64,000 nt of DNA, from assembly GCF_000719265.1 (NCBI RefSeq), contig NZ_JOFL01000015.1, positions 62,001-126,000 on the forward strand, in the 5' to 3' direction. The notes beneath the pieces are model-generated. The model was not told where the DNA came from. It was given only the letters and a program-made list of their open reading frames with translations, and did no database searches. Origin of the DNA: Streptomyces roseoverticillatus (GTDB lineage: Bacteria; Actinomycetota; Actinomycetes; Streptomycetales; Streptomycetaceae). Below are positions 35,173-43,929 of the stretch, in pieces (position 1 is the first letter of the stretch; every line of letters begins with the position of its first letter). A program made the position numbers and the translations under genes.

Positions 35173-35391
35173 ATGGCGACCAAGGACACCGGCGGCGGTC
35201 AGCAGAAGGCCACGCGATCCACCGAGGACGTCGAGGAACAGGCGCAGGACGCGCAGGTCTCGGAGGACCTCAAGGAGCGGCAGGAGAAGCTGTCGGACGA
35301 CGTCGACTCCGTGCTGGACGAAATCGATGATGTGCTCGAGGAGAACGCCGAGGACTTCGTGCGCTCCTTCGTCCAGAAGGGCGGCCAGTAG
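35173..35391 (+). CDS. pup: Pup, prokaryotic ubiquitin-like protein
   Basis: 72 aa from ATG 35173 (GGGTGAGGG upstream), the standard length. It is a highly charged, intrinsically disordered protein. The C-terminal half SDDVDSVLDEIDDVLEENAE forms the helix captured by the Mpa coiled coil. It ends with FVQKGGQ; the final Gln is deamidated by Dop before PafA links the resulting Glu to substrate lysines. The only Lys near the C-terminus is in QKGGQ, which can support poly-Pup chains. Located between dop and prcB, as usual. Confidence 0.97.
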   Translation: MATKDTGGGQQKATRSTEDVEEQAQDAQVSEDLKERQEKLSDDVDSVLDEIDDVLEENAEDFVRSFVQKGGQ

Positions 35392-35536
35392 GCCCCTGCC
35401 GCCGCCTGCGGATCACGATCATGGGACCGGTAAGGTCCCTGGCGTACTGTGCCCCAGCTCCGACGCGGCCCTGGGGCGGTTCTAAGGATCGAGCGGACGT
35501 CATGGGGCGGGCCGCTGCATACCTGGAAGGAAACGT
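35392..35536. other. pup-prcB spacer with two small inverted repeats
   Basis: A 145-bp gap. GGGACC-GGTAA-GGTCCC (35423-35439) and GCCCCAG/CTGGGGC (35451-35477) are short stems that could stabilise or attenuate the transcript between the small pup mRNA and prcBA. Confidence 0.4.
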
Positions 35537-36382
35537 GTGGAAGCCAACACTCGTAGCACCGGGCGTCTGCCGGCTGCCTTCCTGACCCCCGGCTCCTCGT
35601 CGTTCATGGACTTCCTCTCGGCGCACTCGCCGCAGCTGCTCCCGGGCAACCGGGCGCTGCCCCCGGTGCAGGGCGCGATCGAGATTCCCCATGGGACGAC
35701 CATCGTCGCGGCCTCGTTCCCCGGCGGTGTGGTGCTGGCCGGTGACCGCCGGGCGACGATGGGCAACGTCATCGCCCAGCGCGACATCGAGAAGGTCTTC
35801 CCCGCCGACGAGTATTCGGCGGTGGGCATCGCCGGCACGGCCGGGCTGGCCGTGGAGATGGTCAAGCTCTTCCAGCTGGAGCTGGAGCACTTCGAGAAGG
35901 TCGAGGGGGTCCAGCTCTCGCTGGAGGGCAAGGCGAACCGGCTGTCGACGATGATCCGCGGCAACCTCGGCATGGCCATGCAGGGCCTGGCCGTGGTGCC
36001 GCTGTTCGCCGGCTGGGACGTGGACCGCCAGAAGGGCCGGATCTTCTCCTACGACGTGACCGGCGGGCGCTCGGAGGAGCACGGCTTCGCCGCCACCGGC
36101 TCGGGCTCGGTCTTCGCCCGGGGGGCGCTGAAAAAGCTCTTCCGGGAGGACCTGACGGAGGGCCAGGCCCTCACGCTCGTCGTCCAGGCGCTCTACGACG
36201 CCGCCGACGACGACTCCGCGACCGGCGGACCGGATCTTGCACGGCGCATCTATCCGATCGTCACCGTCATCACCGACGAGGGGTTCCGGAAGCTCACCGA
36301 GGCACAGTGCTCCGAGATCGTCCGGGCCGTCCACGACCGGCGGCTGGAAGAGCCGGACGGCCCGCGGGCCGCCCTCCTCTGA
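35537..36382 (+). CDS. prcB: proteasome beta subunit (catalytic)
   Basis: 281 aa from GTG 35537, with GGAAGGAAA upstream. A 53-residue propeptide ends at G53; autocleavage gives the N-terminal nucleophile Thr54 ([11 protein letters not shown]), leaving about 228 residues. The Ntn-hydrolase core has [20 protein letters not shown] and GSGSVFARG. It assembles as two heptameric inner rings and degrades substrates delivered by Mpa. A 47-bp gap separates it from prcA, and the two are co-transcribed in all known cases. Confidence 0.97.
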   Translation: MEANTRSTGRLPAAFLTPGSSSFMDFLSAHSPQLLPGNRALPPVQGAIEIPHGTTIVAASFPGGVVLAGDRRATMGNVIAQRDIEKVFPADEYSAVGIAGTAGLAVEMVKLFQLELEHFEKVEGVQLSLEGKANRLSTMIRGNLGMAMQGLAVVPLFAGWDVDRQKGRIFSYDVTGGRSEEHGFAATGSGSVFARGALKKLFREDLTEGQALTLVVQALYDAADDDSATGGPDLARRIYPIVTVITDEGFRKLTEAQCSEIVRAVHDRRLEEPDGPRAALL

Positions 36383-36429
36383 GGGACACGGTTGTGAACT
36401 CGTCAATGACAGAAAGGGACGGATAACCG

Positions 36430-37209
36430 GTGTCGACGCCGTTCTACGTATCACCTCAGCAGGCCATGGCCGACCGTGCCGAGTACGCCCGCAAGGGCAT
36501 CGCGCGCGGCCGCAGCGTCGTGGTGCTCCAGTACACCGATGGCGTTGTCTTCGTTGCCGAGAACCCGTCCCGGGCCTTGCACAAGGTCAGCGAAATCTAT
36601 GACCGGATCGCGTTCGCCGCGGTCGGTAAGTACAACGAATTCGAAAACCTGCGGATCGGCGGCGTGCGCTATGCCGATCTCCGTGGCTACACCTACGACC
36701 GGGACGATGTCACGGCCCGTGGCCTGGCCAATGTCTACGCCCAGACGCTGGGCGGGATCTTCTCCAGCGCGGCCGAGAAGCCCTACGAGGTCGAGCTGAT
36801 CGTCGCCGAGGTCGGTGCGGGCCCCGAGGACGACCAGATTTACCGGCTGCCGCATGACGGCTCGATCGTGGACGAGCACGGTTCGGTCGCCATCGGTGGC
36901 AATGCCGATCAGATCAGCAATTACCTCGATCAGCGGCACCGCGACGGTATGACGCTCTCCGAGGCGCTGAAGCTCGCCGTGGAGTCCCTCACCCGGGACA
37001 ACAACGGCGGTGAGCGGACGCTGACCGCGGAGCAGCTGGAGGTCGCGGTTCTGGACCGCACGCGGCCGCAGCAGCGAAAGTTCAAGCGGCTGCTGGGCCG
37101 TCAGCTGTCGCGGTTGCTGGAGGAGGGCACGCCCGCTGCCGGCGCCGAGCCGGGCACGGAGCCGGAGACGGCTCCGGAAGAGGGCGGAGAGGCCTCCGAC
37201 GAGAGCTGA
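36430..37209 (+). CDS. prcA: proteasome alpha subunit
   Basis: 259 aa from GTG 36430. The N-terminus [26 protein letters not shown] is the gating segment and H0 helix of actinobacterial alpha subunits. The core has [31 protein letters not shown]. It lacks a catalytic Thr. The Ala/Glu/Pro-rich C-terminal tail (about 228-259) is disordered. Alpha rings form the entry pore that recognises the Mpa C-terminus. A terminator hairpin follows 21 bp downstream. Confidence 0.97.
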   Translation: MSTPFYVSPQQAMADRAEYARKGIARGRSVVVLQYTDGVVFVAENPSRALHKVSEIYDRIAFAAVGKYNEFENLRIGGVRYADLRGYTYDRDDVTARGLANVYAQTLGGIFSSAAEKPYEVELIVAEVGAGPEDDQIYRLPHDGSIVDEHGSVAIGGNADQISNYLDQRHRDGMTLSEALKLAVESLTRDNNGGERTLTAEQLEVAVLDRTRPQQRKFKRLLGRQLSRLLEEGTPAAGAEPGTEPETAPEEGGEASDES

Positions 37210-37230
37210 CTCCTGCTGATTTCGCATGTG

Positions 37231-37272
37231 CGCCGTGTGCCCCGCCGGGTTCTCCCGCCGGGGCGCACGGCG
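37231..37272 (+). terminator. terminator of the proteasome operon
   Basis: A 14-bp stem (37231-37244 with 37259-37272, one G-T wobble) followed by TTTTCC, right after prcA; the convergent LacI gene ends 36 bp further on. Confidence 0.8.
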
Positions 37273-37307
37273 TTTTCCGCTCCGGTGTTCTCGCTCCGGC
37301 GGCGCCG

Positions 37308-38378
37308 CTAGGTGCGGGCGTGTGCCGTGGTGCCGCGGGTGACCAGGCGGACCGGGAGGGCCTCGGGGGCCGGGGCCCGGCCGTCGAGGACGGCCACGAG
37401 GGCGCGCATCCCGGCCTCGCCGACCGCCTCGGCCGGCAGCTGGACGGTGGTGAGCTCGGGCTCGACGGCCGTGGCGAGGGCCAGGTCGGTGAAGCCGGTG
37501 ACGGAGAGGTCGGCGGGCACGTGCAGGCCCAGCCGGCGGGCGGCCTTGCACGCGCCCGCGGCGAGGACGTCGTCGTCGCAGATGATCGCGGTCGGGCGGT
37601 GGCCGGGCTCGGCGAGGGCCTTCTCGGTGGCGCGCAGCCCGTCGGCGACGGTGAGGGGCGCCCGCTCCGTGCGCACCGTGACGCCGGCCGTGCCGCGCAG
37701 GGCGTCGGCGAGGGCGTGGGCGCGGACCCGGAAGGTCCAGGTGTCGATGTCCGAGGCGAGGTGCAGGAAGCGCCGGTGGCCGAGGCCCAGCAGGTGCCCG
37801 GCGACCTGGCGCATGCCGTCGGCGATGTCGGGGTTGACGGTGGCGGAGGCCCCCTCGTGGCCGGGGTCGCTGTCGAGCATGACGAGCGGGAGGCCGCCGC
37901 CCCGGATGGCGCCGAGGGCCTCGGCGGCCATCGAGGAGGCGAGGACGCCGTCGAGGGTGGCGCTGGCGGAGGCGAAGGGGCCGCGGGCCGGGCCGGTGCC
38001 CCCGGGGGAGAGGTAGAGGACGACGCCGAGGCCGTGCTCCTGGGCGACGCGGACGACTCCGGTGTGCACCCGGGCGAAGAACTCGTTGGTGAGCGCGGGG
38101 ACGACCAGCAGGACCGTACGGGTGCGGCCGAGGCGGAGGTCGCGGGCGGCGAGGTTGGGGCGGTAGCCCAGGCTGCGGGCGGCGGAGCGGACGGCCTCGG
38201 CGGTGCGCTCGGAGACGCGGCCGCGCCACTTCTCGCCCATGACGAGGGAGACCGTGGCCTGGGAGACGCCGGCGGCGCGGGCGACGTCGCGGCTGGTGGC
38301 GCGGGCCCCGGCGCGGGGGCCGCGGGCCGTGGGCCACCGCTCGTCGCGGCGTTGCGGGTTGTCTTCGCCGCTGGTCAC
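37308..38378 (-). CDS. LacI-family transcriptional regulator
   Basis: 356 aa from GTG 38378 (GGGAGG upstream). After a 25-residue Arg-rich tail, the LacI helix-turn-helix is at about 28-80: SRDVARAAGVSQATVSLVMG, SERTAEAVRSAARSLGYRPNLAARDL. The periplasmic-binding-protein-like effector domain follows (VLLVVPALTNEFFARV, GLPLVMLDSDPGHEG, AIICDDDVLAAGA, LTTVQLPAEAVGEAGMRAL). It is divergent from the MFS gene with a 122-bp gap carrying TACGTA palindromes, so control of the transporter is likely. The effector is unknown, probably a sugar or metabolite. The pair interrupts prcA and pafA. Confidence 0.92.
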   Translation of the reverse strand: MTSGEDNPQRRDERWPTARGPRAGARATSRDVARAAGVSQATVSLVMGEKWRGRVSERTAEAVRSAARSLGYRPNLAARDLRLGRTRTVLLVVPALTNEFFARVHTGVVRVAQEHGLGVVLYLSPGGTGPARGPFASASATLDGVLASSMAAEALGAIRGGGLPLVMLDSDPGHEGASATVNPDIADGMRQVAGHLLGLGHRRFLHLASDIDTWTFRVRAHALADALRGTAGVTVRTERAPLTVADGLRATEKALAEPGHRPTAIICDDDVLAAGACKAARRLGLHVPADLSVTGFTDLALATAVEPELTTVQLPAEAVGEAGMRALVAVLDGRAPAPEALPVRLVTRGTTAHART

Positions 38379-38438
38379 TGTCGGTGCCTCCCCTGACTGC
38401 CGCAGCCTGCGGCGTTGGACCCGCGGGCTGCGGCCATG

Positions 38439-38467
38439 ATACGTATGACGCTTCTAGTTATACGTAA
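38439..38467. promoter_or_regulatory. paired TACGTA operator between LacI regulator and MFS gene
   Basis: ATACGTAT (38439-38446) and ATACGTAA (38460-38467) are spaced 21 bp, two helical turns. TACGTA is palindromic. Position between divergent genes fits a LacI-family dimer pair repressing both. Confidence 0.6.
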
Positions 38468-38500
38468 AACCCGAGGCTCGGGGAAGAGAGGAAGTCACCG

Positions 38501-39787
38501 ATGGCGGCCGGCTACGGCGAGATGCTCCGAACGCGGCATGCCGCGCGCCTGCTCACAGGCACGCTGGTCGGCCGTCTGCCGAATGCCACGGCCGCGCTCG
38601 CGATCGTCCTCTTCGTCCGTGCCGAGGGGGGCAGCCTCGCGCTCGCCTCGGCGCTCTCCGCCGTCTACGGCGTGGCGAACGCGGTGGGCCAGCCGCTGCT
38701 GGGCCGGGCCGTCGACCTCTACGGCCAGCCGCGCGTCATGCTGCCGTCGGCCCTGCTGGCCGCGCTCGGCATGACGGTCTTCGCCGCCGTCGGTCTGGAG
38801 CCCGTCGCCCTAGCTTACGCGGCCATGGTGGTGGCCGGATTCTTCACGCCGCCGCTGGAGGGCGGGCTGCGGGCCCTGTGGCCCTCGGTCCTCAAGAGCG
38901 AGGAGCGCATCCACGCCGCGTACTCCCTCGACGCCATCGCCCAGGAAGTGATGTACGTCGTCGGCCCGCTGATCATCACCGGGCTCGTCTCCCTGTGGTC
39001 CCCGGCCGGCTCGCTGTTCGTGATCAACGCCCTGGGTGCCCTCGGCGCGCTCGCCGTCGTCACCTCGCCGCCCTCCCGCGAGTGGCGCTCCGCGCCCCGT
39101 GAGGCGCACTGGCTGGGCGCCCTGCGCTCGCGCGGGCTGCTCGTGCTGCTCGGGACGTTCTTCTTCATCGGATCCGCGCTCGGCTCGATCGCGGTCTCCT
39201 CGGTGGCCTACGGCGAGGCCCACCACGACGGCAACGTGGCCGGCTACCTGCTCTCCGCGGTCGGCGTCGGCGCCTTCATCGGCGGCACCGTCTACGGCCA
39301 CCGCCAGTGGCCCGGCACCCCGGAGCAGCGGCTGCGGCTGCTCGTGACCGGCCTCGCGGTGTGCTACCTGCCGCTGCTGCTGGTCCCGGGCCCGGTCCTG
39401 ATGACGGTCTTCGCCGGTGTCGCCGGCGTCTTCCTGGCCCCCTGTCTGGCCTGCGCCTTCGTGGTCGTGGACCGGCACGCGCTGCGCGGCACCGTCACCG
39501 AGGCGTTCTCGTGGCTGGTGACGTCCTTCGGCGTGGGCGCGGCCATCGGCACGGCCTTCGCCGGTCCCGCGCTCCAGGGCGTCAGCCTCCGCGCCGGCTT
39601 CGCGGTCGCCGTGGGCTGCGGCGTGGCCGCCCTGCTCGTCATGCTGCTGGCGCGGCGTGCGCTGCAGGCTCCCGCGGGTCCCTCGCCCATCGTGGCGCGG
39701 TCGGAGGACGGGCCCGTCGTGGCGCGGTCGGAAAATGATCGGAACGGTGCGGTCGAACCCGGTTTCAGCGCAGGGCATCAGGCGTAA
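38501..39787 (+). CDS. MFS transporter (drug or sugar efflux type)
   Basis: 428 aa from ATG 38501 (AGAGAGGAAG upstream). About 12 hydrophobic helices are visible. The N-terminal half has GRLPNATAALAIVLFVRAEGG and the loop-2/3-like GRAVDLYGQPRVMLPSALLAALG. Conserved Gly/Pro in FFTPPLEGGLRALWPSVL and the central loop ERIHAAYSLDAIAQE are typical of small exporters related to the MFS drug-transporter branch. The C-terminal 35 residues are polar, with a short repeat (PIVARSED, PVVARSEN). The stop codon TAA forms the first bases of the TAATGT box before pafA. Likely regulated by the divergent LacI protein; substrate unknown. Confidence 0.88.
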   Translation: MAAGYGEMLRTRHAARLLTGTLVGRLPNATAALAIVLFVRAEGGSLALASALSAVYGVANAVGQPLLGRAVDLYGQPRVMLPSALLAALGMTVFAAVGLEPVALAYAAMVVAGFFTPPLEGGLRALWPSVLKSEERIHAAYSLDAIAQEVMYVVGPLIITGLVSLWSPAGSLFVINALGALGALAVVTSPPSREWRSAPREAHWLGALRSRGLLVLLGTFFFIGSALGSIAVSSVAYGEAHHDGNVAGYLLSAVGVGAFIGGTVYGHRQWPGTPEQRLRLLVTGLAVCYLPLLLVPGPVLMTVFAGVAGVFLAPCLACAFVVVDRHALRGTVTEAFSWLVTSFGVGAAIGTAFAGPALQGVSLRAGFAVAVGCGVAALLVMLLARRALQAPAGPSPIVARSEDGPVVARSENDRNGAVEPGFSAGHQA

Positions 39788-39790
39788 TGT
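39785..39790 (+). promoter_or_regulatory. -10 box (TAATGT) of a probable leaderless pafA promoter, overlapping the MFS stop codon
   Basis: TAATGT, 6 nt (TCAGGC), then the ATG at 39797. The TAA is also the MFS stop. No Shine-Dalgarno is present. Confidence 0.5.
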
Positions 39791-39796
39791 TCAGGC

Positions 39797-41158
39797 ATGG
39801 ACCGCCGCATTTTCGGGCTGGAGAACGAGTACGGCGTCACGTGCACCTTCAGGGGACAGCGCCGGCTGTCGCCTGACGAAGTGGCGCGCTACCTCTTCCG
39901 CCGTGTCGTTTCCTGGGGCCGCAGCAGCAATGTCTTCCTGCGCAACGGAGCGCGTCTCTACCTGGATGTGGGCTCGCACCCGGAATACGCAACGCCGGAG
40001 TGCGACAGCGTGATCGAGCTGGTCACCCACGACAAGGCGGGCGAGCGCATTCTCGAGGGCCTGCTGGTCGATGCCGAACGGCGCCTGCACGAGGAGGGCA
40101 TCGCGGGCGACGTCTACCTCTTCAAGAACAACACCGACTCCGCCGGGAACTCCTACGGCTGCCACGAGAACTATCTCGTCGCGCGGCACGGGGAGTTCTC
40201 GCGTCTCGCGGACATTCTCATCCCGTTCCTGGTGACGCGGCAGCTGCTGTGCGGGGCCGGGAAGGTCCTGCAGACGCCGCGGGGCGCGGTCTACTGCGTC
40301 AGCCAGCGCGCGGAGCACATCTGGGAGGGCGTCAGCTCGGCGACCACCCGCTCCCGCCCGATCATCAACACGCGGGACGAGCCGCACGCCGACGCCGAGC
40401 GCTATCGCCGGCTGCACGTCATCGTCGGGGACTCCAACATGTCCGAGACGACGATGCTGCTGAAGGTCGGTGCGACCGACCTGGTGCTGCGCATGATCGA
40501 GGCGGGCACGGTCATGCGCGACCTGACGCTGGAGAATCCGATCCGGGCCATCCGCGAGGTCAGCCACGACATCACGGGCCGGCGGAAGGTCCGGCTCGCG
40601 AGCGGGCGCGAGGCCTCGGCCCTGGAGGTCCAGCAGGAGTACTACGAGAAGGCCGTGGACTTCTGCGAGCGCCGCGGCATCCGCACGGGCACGGTGGAGC
40701 GGGTCCTGGAGCTGTGGGGCCGCACCCTGGAGGCCGTCCGGGACGAGGACCTGGACCGCATCTCCACGGAGATCGACTGGGTGATGAAGTACCAGCTCAT
40801 CGAGCGCTACCGCGCGAAGAACAACATCACGATGTCGCACCCGAGGGTGGCGCAGATAGACCTCGCGTACCACGACATCCACCGCCGCCGCGGGCTGTAC
40901 TACCTGCTGGAGAAGCGCGGTCAGGCGGCCCGGGTGTGCAACGACCTCAAGATCTTCGAGGGCAAGTCGGTGCCGCCGCAGACGACCCGGGCCCGGCTCC
41001 GGGGCGACTTCATCCGCCGTGCGCAGGAGCAGCGGCGCGACTTCACGGTCGACTGGGTGCACCTGAAGCTCAATGACCAGGCGCAGCGGACGGTGCTGTG
41101 CAAGGACCCCTTCCGGTCGGTGGACGACCGGGTGGAGAAGCTGATCGCCGGGATGTGA
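39797..41158 (+). CDS. pafA: PafA, Pup-protein ligase
   Basis: 453 aa, normal length. It is a glutamine-synthetase/carboxylate-amine-ligase fold: [16 protein letters not shown] (Mg-binding Glu9), [30 protein letters not shown], and [21 protein letters not shown], all shared with Dop. It lacks the Dop loop. PafA phosphorylates the C-terminal Glu of deamidated Pup and joins it to substrate lysines. The C-terminal domain (about 375-453) binds Pup. Separated from the proteasome operon by a LacI/MFS pair, it has its own TAATGT box. Confidence 0.96.
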   Translation: MDRRIFGLENEYGVTCTFRGQRRLSPDEVARYLFRRVVSWGRSSNVFLRNGARLYLDVGSHPEYATPECDSVIELVTHDKAGERILEGLLVDAERRLHEEGIAGDVYLFKNNTDSAGNSYGCHENYLVARHGEFSRLADILIPFLVTRQLLCGAGKVLQTPRGAVYCVSQRAEHIWEGVSSATTRSRPIINTRDEPHADAERYRRLHVIVGDSNMSETTMLLKVGATDLVLRMIEAGTVMRDLTLENPIRAIREVSHDITGRRKVRLASGREASALEVQQEYYEKAVDFCERRGIRTGTVERVLELWGRTLEAVRDEDLDRISTEIDWVMKYQLIERYRAKNNITMSHPRVAQIDLAYHDIHRRRGLYYLLEKRGQAARVCNDLKIFEGKSVPPQTTRARLRGDFIRRAQEQRRDFTVDWVHLKLNDQAQRTVLCKDPFRSVDDRVEKLIAGM

Positions 41159-41176
41159 GCCGGCGGCGCGGGCGAC

Positions 41177-41211
41177 GGGGTGCACCGGGCGGTTCGGGCC
41201 CGGTGCACCCC
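41177..41211 (+). terminator. terminator of pafA
   Basis: A perfect 14-bp stem (41177-41190 with 41198-41211) and a 7-nt loop, 18 bp after the stop. No T-tract. Confidence 0.7.
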
Positions 41212-41296
41212 CGTGTCGGGCGGGGTTGATCGCACAGGTTGAGCCCGTAGAGTGGCGGGCACTTGCTCAGTCACCCCCCTAGCCCGAGTTGGACTG

Positions 41297-42280
41297 ATGA
41301 ACCTCACGAAGAACACGCGTCGCCTGGCCGCGGCGCTGGCCGTGCCTGCCCTGCTGTTCTCCGCCGCCGCGTGCGGTGGTGACGACAAGGGCACGTCCGA
41401 GGCGAACGTCTCGGTGAAGGGCGACTTCGGCCAGAAGCCCGAGATCTCCGTGGAGAAGGGGTCGAAGGCGGGCGACGAGCTCACCGTCAAGACGCTCTCC
41501 GAGGGCAAGGGCGACAAGGTCGAGAAGGGCACGTTCGTGCGCCTCGACTTCGCCGTGCAGAGCATGAAGGACGACAAGCCGCTGGGCGGTTCGTGGTCGA
41601 GCCAGGGGCAGATCCCGGGCAACAAGGACGTGCGCCGCCAGGACGTCTTCGCGGCGGGCCAGCCGGGGCAGCAGGTGCCCGCGAAGGTGGCGGACGCCGT
41701 GATCGGCCAGCGGGCCGGCAGCCGGGTCGAGGTCGTGGGCACGGTGAAGGAGACCATCGGCGAGCAGGTCAACCCGCAGCTCGGCCTGGCCCCGGAGGAC
41801 GGCCTGGTCTGGGTCGTGGACGTGGTCGGCGGCCAGAAGGTCGACCCGAAGAGCGAGGTCAAGGGCGACCAGGCGAAGCCGGACGAGGGCATGCCCGAGG
41901 TGAAGGTGGTCCCGCAGAAGGCTGCGGAGATCACCATTCCCAAGGACGCCAAGGCGCCGTCGGACCTCAAGGAGCAGGTGCTGATCAAGGGCTCGGGCCC
42001 GGAGATCAAGGCCGGCGAGGGGCTGATCGCCCAGTACACCGGCGTGAAGTGGGAGGACGGCAAGAAGTTCGACTCCTCCTGGGACCACTCGGGGGCGACG
42101 AGCTTCCAGATCGGCACCGGCTCGGTCGTCCAGGGCTGGGACAAGGGCCTGGTCGGCAAGCACGTCGGCGACCGCGTCGAGCTCGTGATCCCGCCGAAGC
42201 TGGGCTACGAGGGCCAGGCCGGCAGCGGCCTGGACAAGAACACCCTGGTATTCGTCGTGGACATCGTGGGCAAGGTCTGA
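41297..42280 (+). CDS. FKBP-type peptidyl-prolyl isomerase lipoprotein
   Basis: 327 aa from ATG 41297 (GAGTTGGA weakly upstream). The signal peptide MNLTKNTRRLAAALAVPALL ends in a lipobox SAAAC with Cys26. Two FKBP modules follow. The N-terminal one (about 60-185) is divergent, with Lys/Asp/Glu-rich strands and VFAAGQPGQQVPAKVADAVIGQRAGSRVEVVG. The C-terminal one (about 225-327) keeps FDSSWD, VVQGWDKGLVGKHVGDRVELVIPP and YEGQ. It probably folds secreted proteins at the cell surface. A cytosolic FKBP follows 64 bp downstream. Confidence 0.9.
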   Translation: MNLTKNTRRLAAALAVPALLFSAAACGGDDKGTSEANVSVKGDFGQKPEISVEKGSKAGDELTVKTLSEGKGDKVEKGTFVRLDFAVQSMKDDKPLGGSWSSQGQIPGNKDVRRQDVFAAGQPGQQVPAKVADAVIGQRAGSRVEVVGTVKETIGEQVNPQLGLAPEDGLVWVVDVVGGQKVDPKSEVKGDQAKPDEGMPEVKVVPQKAAEITIPKDAKAPSDLKEQVLIKGSGPEIKAGEGLIAQYTGVKWEDGKKFDSSWDHSGATSFQIGTGSVVQGWDKGLVGKHVGDRVELVIPPKLGYEGQAGSGLDKNTLVFVVDIVGKV

Positions 42281-42344
42281 TCTTCGACCGGTATCTGACA
42301 GACTTGCACGGTTGTCTACAAGATTCGTTCGTAGGAGCACTTTC

Positions 42345-42719
42345 GTGAGCATCGACAAGCCCGAGATTGATTTCCCCGAGGGCCCGGCGCCCACTGACCT
42401 GGAGATCACCGAGGTCTGGGAGGGCGACGGCGCGGAGGCCAAGGCCGGCGACTTCGTCAAGGTCCACTACGTGGGCGTGGCCTTCTCCACCGGTGAGGAG
42501 TTCGACGCGAGCTGGAACCGTGGCAACCCGCTGGAGTTCAAGCTGGGCGCCGGCCAGGTCATCGAGGGCTGGGACAAGGGCATCCAGGGCATGAAGGTCG
42601 GTGGCCGCCGCAAGCTGGTCATCCCGCCGCACATGGCTTACGGCGAGCGTGGCGCCGGCGGCGGCCGCATCGCCCCGGGCGAGTCGCTGATCTTCGTCTG
42701 CGACCTGATCGCGGTCTGA
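42345..42719 (+). CDS. small cytosolic FKBP-type peptidyl-prolyl cis-trans isomerase
   Basis: 124 aa from GTG 42345 with TAGGAG upstream. A single FKBP domain: VKVHYVGVAFSTGEEFDASWNRG, EFKLGAGQVIEGWDKGIQGMKVGGRRKLVIPPHMAYGERGAGG, FVCDLIAV. The pocket residues Tyr, Phe, Trp and Ile/Val of human FKBP12 are mostly kept. No signal peptide. FKBP genes adjoin pafB-pafC in several streptomycetes, but a link to proteasome or DNA-damage control has not been shown. A strong terminator separates it from pafB. Confidence 0.93.
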   Translation: MSIDKPEIDFPEGPAPTDLEITEVWEGDGAEAKAGDFVKVHYVGVAFSTGEEFDASWNRGNPLEFKLGAGQVIEGWDKGIQGMKVGGRRKLVIPPHMAYGERGAGGGRIAPGESLIFVCDLIAV

Positions 42720-42735
42720 CGCCGTCTGCCGACGG

Positions 42736-42775
42736 GCCGAGGGTCCATGCTCCTTCAGGGGCATGGACCCTCGGC
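42736..42775 (+). terminator. terminator between FKBP and pafB
   Basis: A perfect 15-bp stem (42736-42750 with 42761-42775), extendable by three pairs to a TTCA loop, followed by TTTTG. Confidence 0.85.
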
Positions 42776-42838
42776 TTTTGCGCAGGAAGACCGGAGCGGT
42801 ACGGTCAGCGGTTGAGAGCACAAGTAGAGAGGGCGTCG

Positions 42839-43852
42839 ATGGCGATTGCCAAGGCCGAGCGGCTGATGAACCTGGCGCTGTGCCTGCTGGGGACCCGCCG
42901 CCCGCTGAGCAAGCGGGAGCTTCGCGGGTCCATCGAGGCCTACCTCGAGGCCTTCGGGCCGGGGCACGGCACGGCCTCGGGCGCCGAGTCCGGCGCCGCG
43001 GACAACGCCACGGGCAGTGATGACGCCTTCAACCGCATGTTCGAGCGCGACAAGGACGATCTGCGCGAGCTCGGCCTGATCATCGAGACGGTGGAGAGCG
43101 TCGACGGCGAGACCGGCTACCTGGCCCGCCGCGACAGCAACCGCCTGCCCCCCATCACGCTGGACGTCGAGGAGGCCGCCGCCCTGGGCCTGGCGGCCAG
43201 CGTCTGGCAGCAGGCCCGGCTGGCCGCCGCGGCCAGCGGGGCGCTGCAGAAGCTGCGGGCCGCCGGGATGCCGCTGGCGGAAGAGGTCTACGGCAGCCAC
43301 AGCGCGCTGGAGACGCGGATCCCGGTGCACGAGGCGGCCTTCGAGCCGCTGATGCTCGCCGCGCGCGACCGGCGCCCGGTGGTCTTCGACTACCGCAAGG
43401 CGAACTCGGCCCGCCCCGAGCAGCGGCACGTCGAGCCGTGGACGCTGGAGTGCTGGCGCGGCCACTGGTACCTGGCGGGCTGGGACCGCGACCGCAAGGC
43501 GGAGCGGGTCTTCCGGCTCTCCCGGATCACCGGCAAGGTCCGTTCGCGAGGCATCCCCTTCACGGCGCCGGTGCCCGACCACGTGACGGTCCGCGAGACC
43601 GTCGAGCGGTGGGCGGGCGAGACGGCGACGGGCACGGCCCGGATCAAGGTGCGGGCGGACCACGGCTATCCGCTGCGGGCCCGGGCCACGAGCACGCGCG
43701 AGCTGGGCGACGGCTGGGACGAGCTGGAGATCCCCTACGGGCACGGGCTGGACGCGTGGCTGGTGGAGTTCGGCCCGGACGTGGTCGTGCTGGAGCCGGC
43801 CGAGCTGCGGGAGGCGGTCCTGGACCGGCTGCGTGCCGTGGCCAAGGGCTGA
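42839..43852 (+). CDS. pafB: PafB, WYL-domain transcriptional regulator
   Basis: 337 aa from ATG 42839 (AGAGAGG upstream). The N-terminal winged helix (about 1-75: KAERLMNLALCLLGTRRPLSKRELR) contains an inserted Gly/Ser/Ala-rich loop (about 42-60). The WYL domain (about 175-245) contains a literal WYL in GHWYLAGWDRD, then a WCX extension. In mycobacteria PafB and PafC form a heterodimer that activates the LexA/RecA-independent DNA-damage response with single-stranded DNA as signal. pafC follows 77 bp downstream. Here pafBC is separated from pafA by two FKBP genes. Confidence 0.93.
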   Translation: MAIAKAERLMNLALCLLGTRRPLSKRELRGSIEAYLEAFGPGHGTASGAESGAADNATGSDDAFNRMFERDKDDLRELGLIIETVESVDGETGYLARRDSNRLPPITLDVEEAAALGLAASVWQQARLAAAASGALQKLRAAGMPLAEEVYGSHSALETRIPVHEAAFEPLMLAARDRRPVVFDYRKANSARPEQRHVEPWTLECWRGHWYLAGWDRDRKAERVFRLSRITGKVRSRGIPFTAPVPDHVTVRETVERWAGETATGTARIKVRADHGYPLRARATSTRELGDGWDELEIPYGHGLDAWLVEFGPDVVVLEPAELREAVLDRLRAVAKG

Positions 43853-43929
43853 GACAGGCTGATACGGGGACAGGCGGACGACGGGCCTTAAGGGTCCGGC
43901 GAGGGCTGAGAGGAACGGACCGACTTCTG

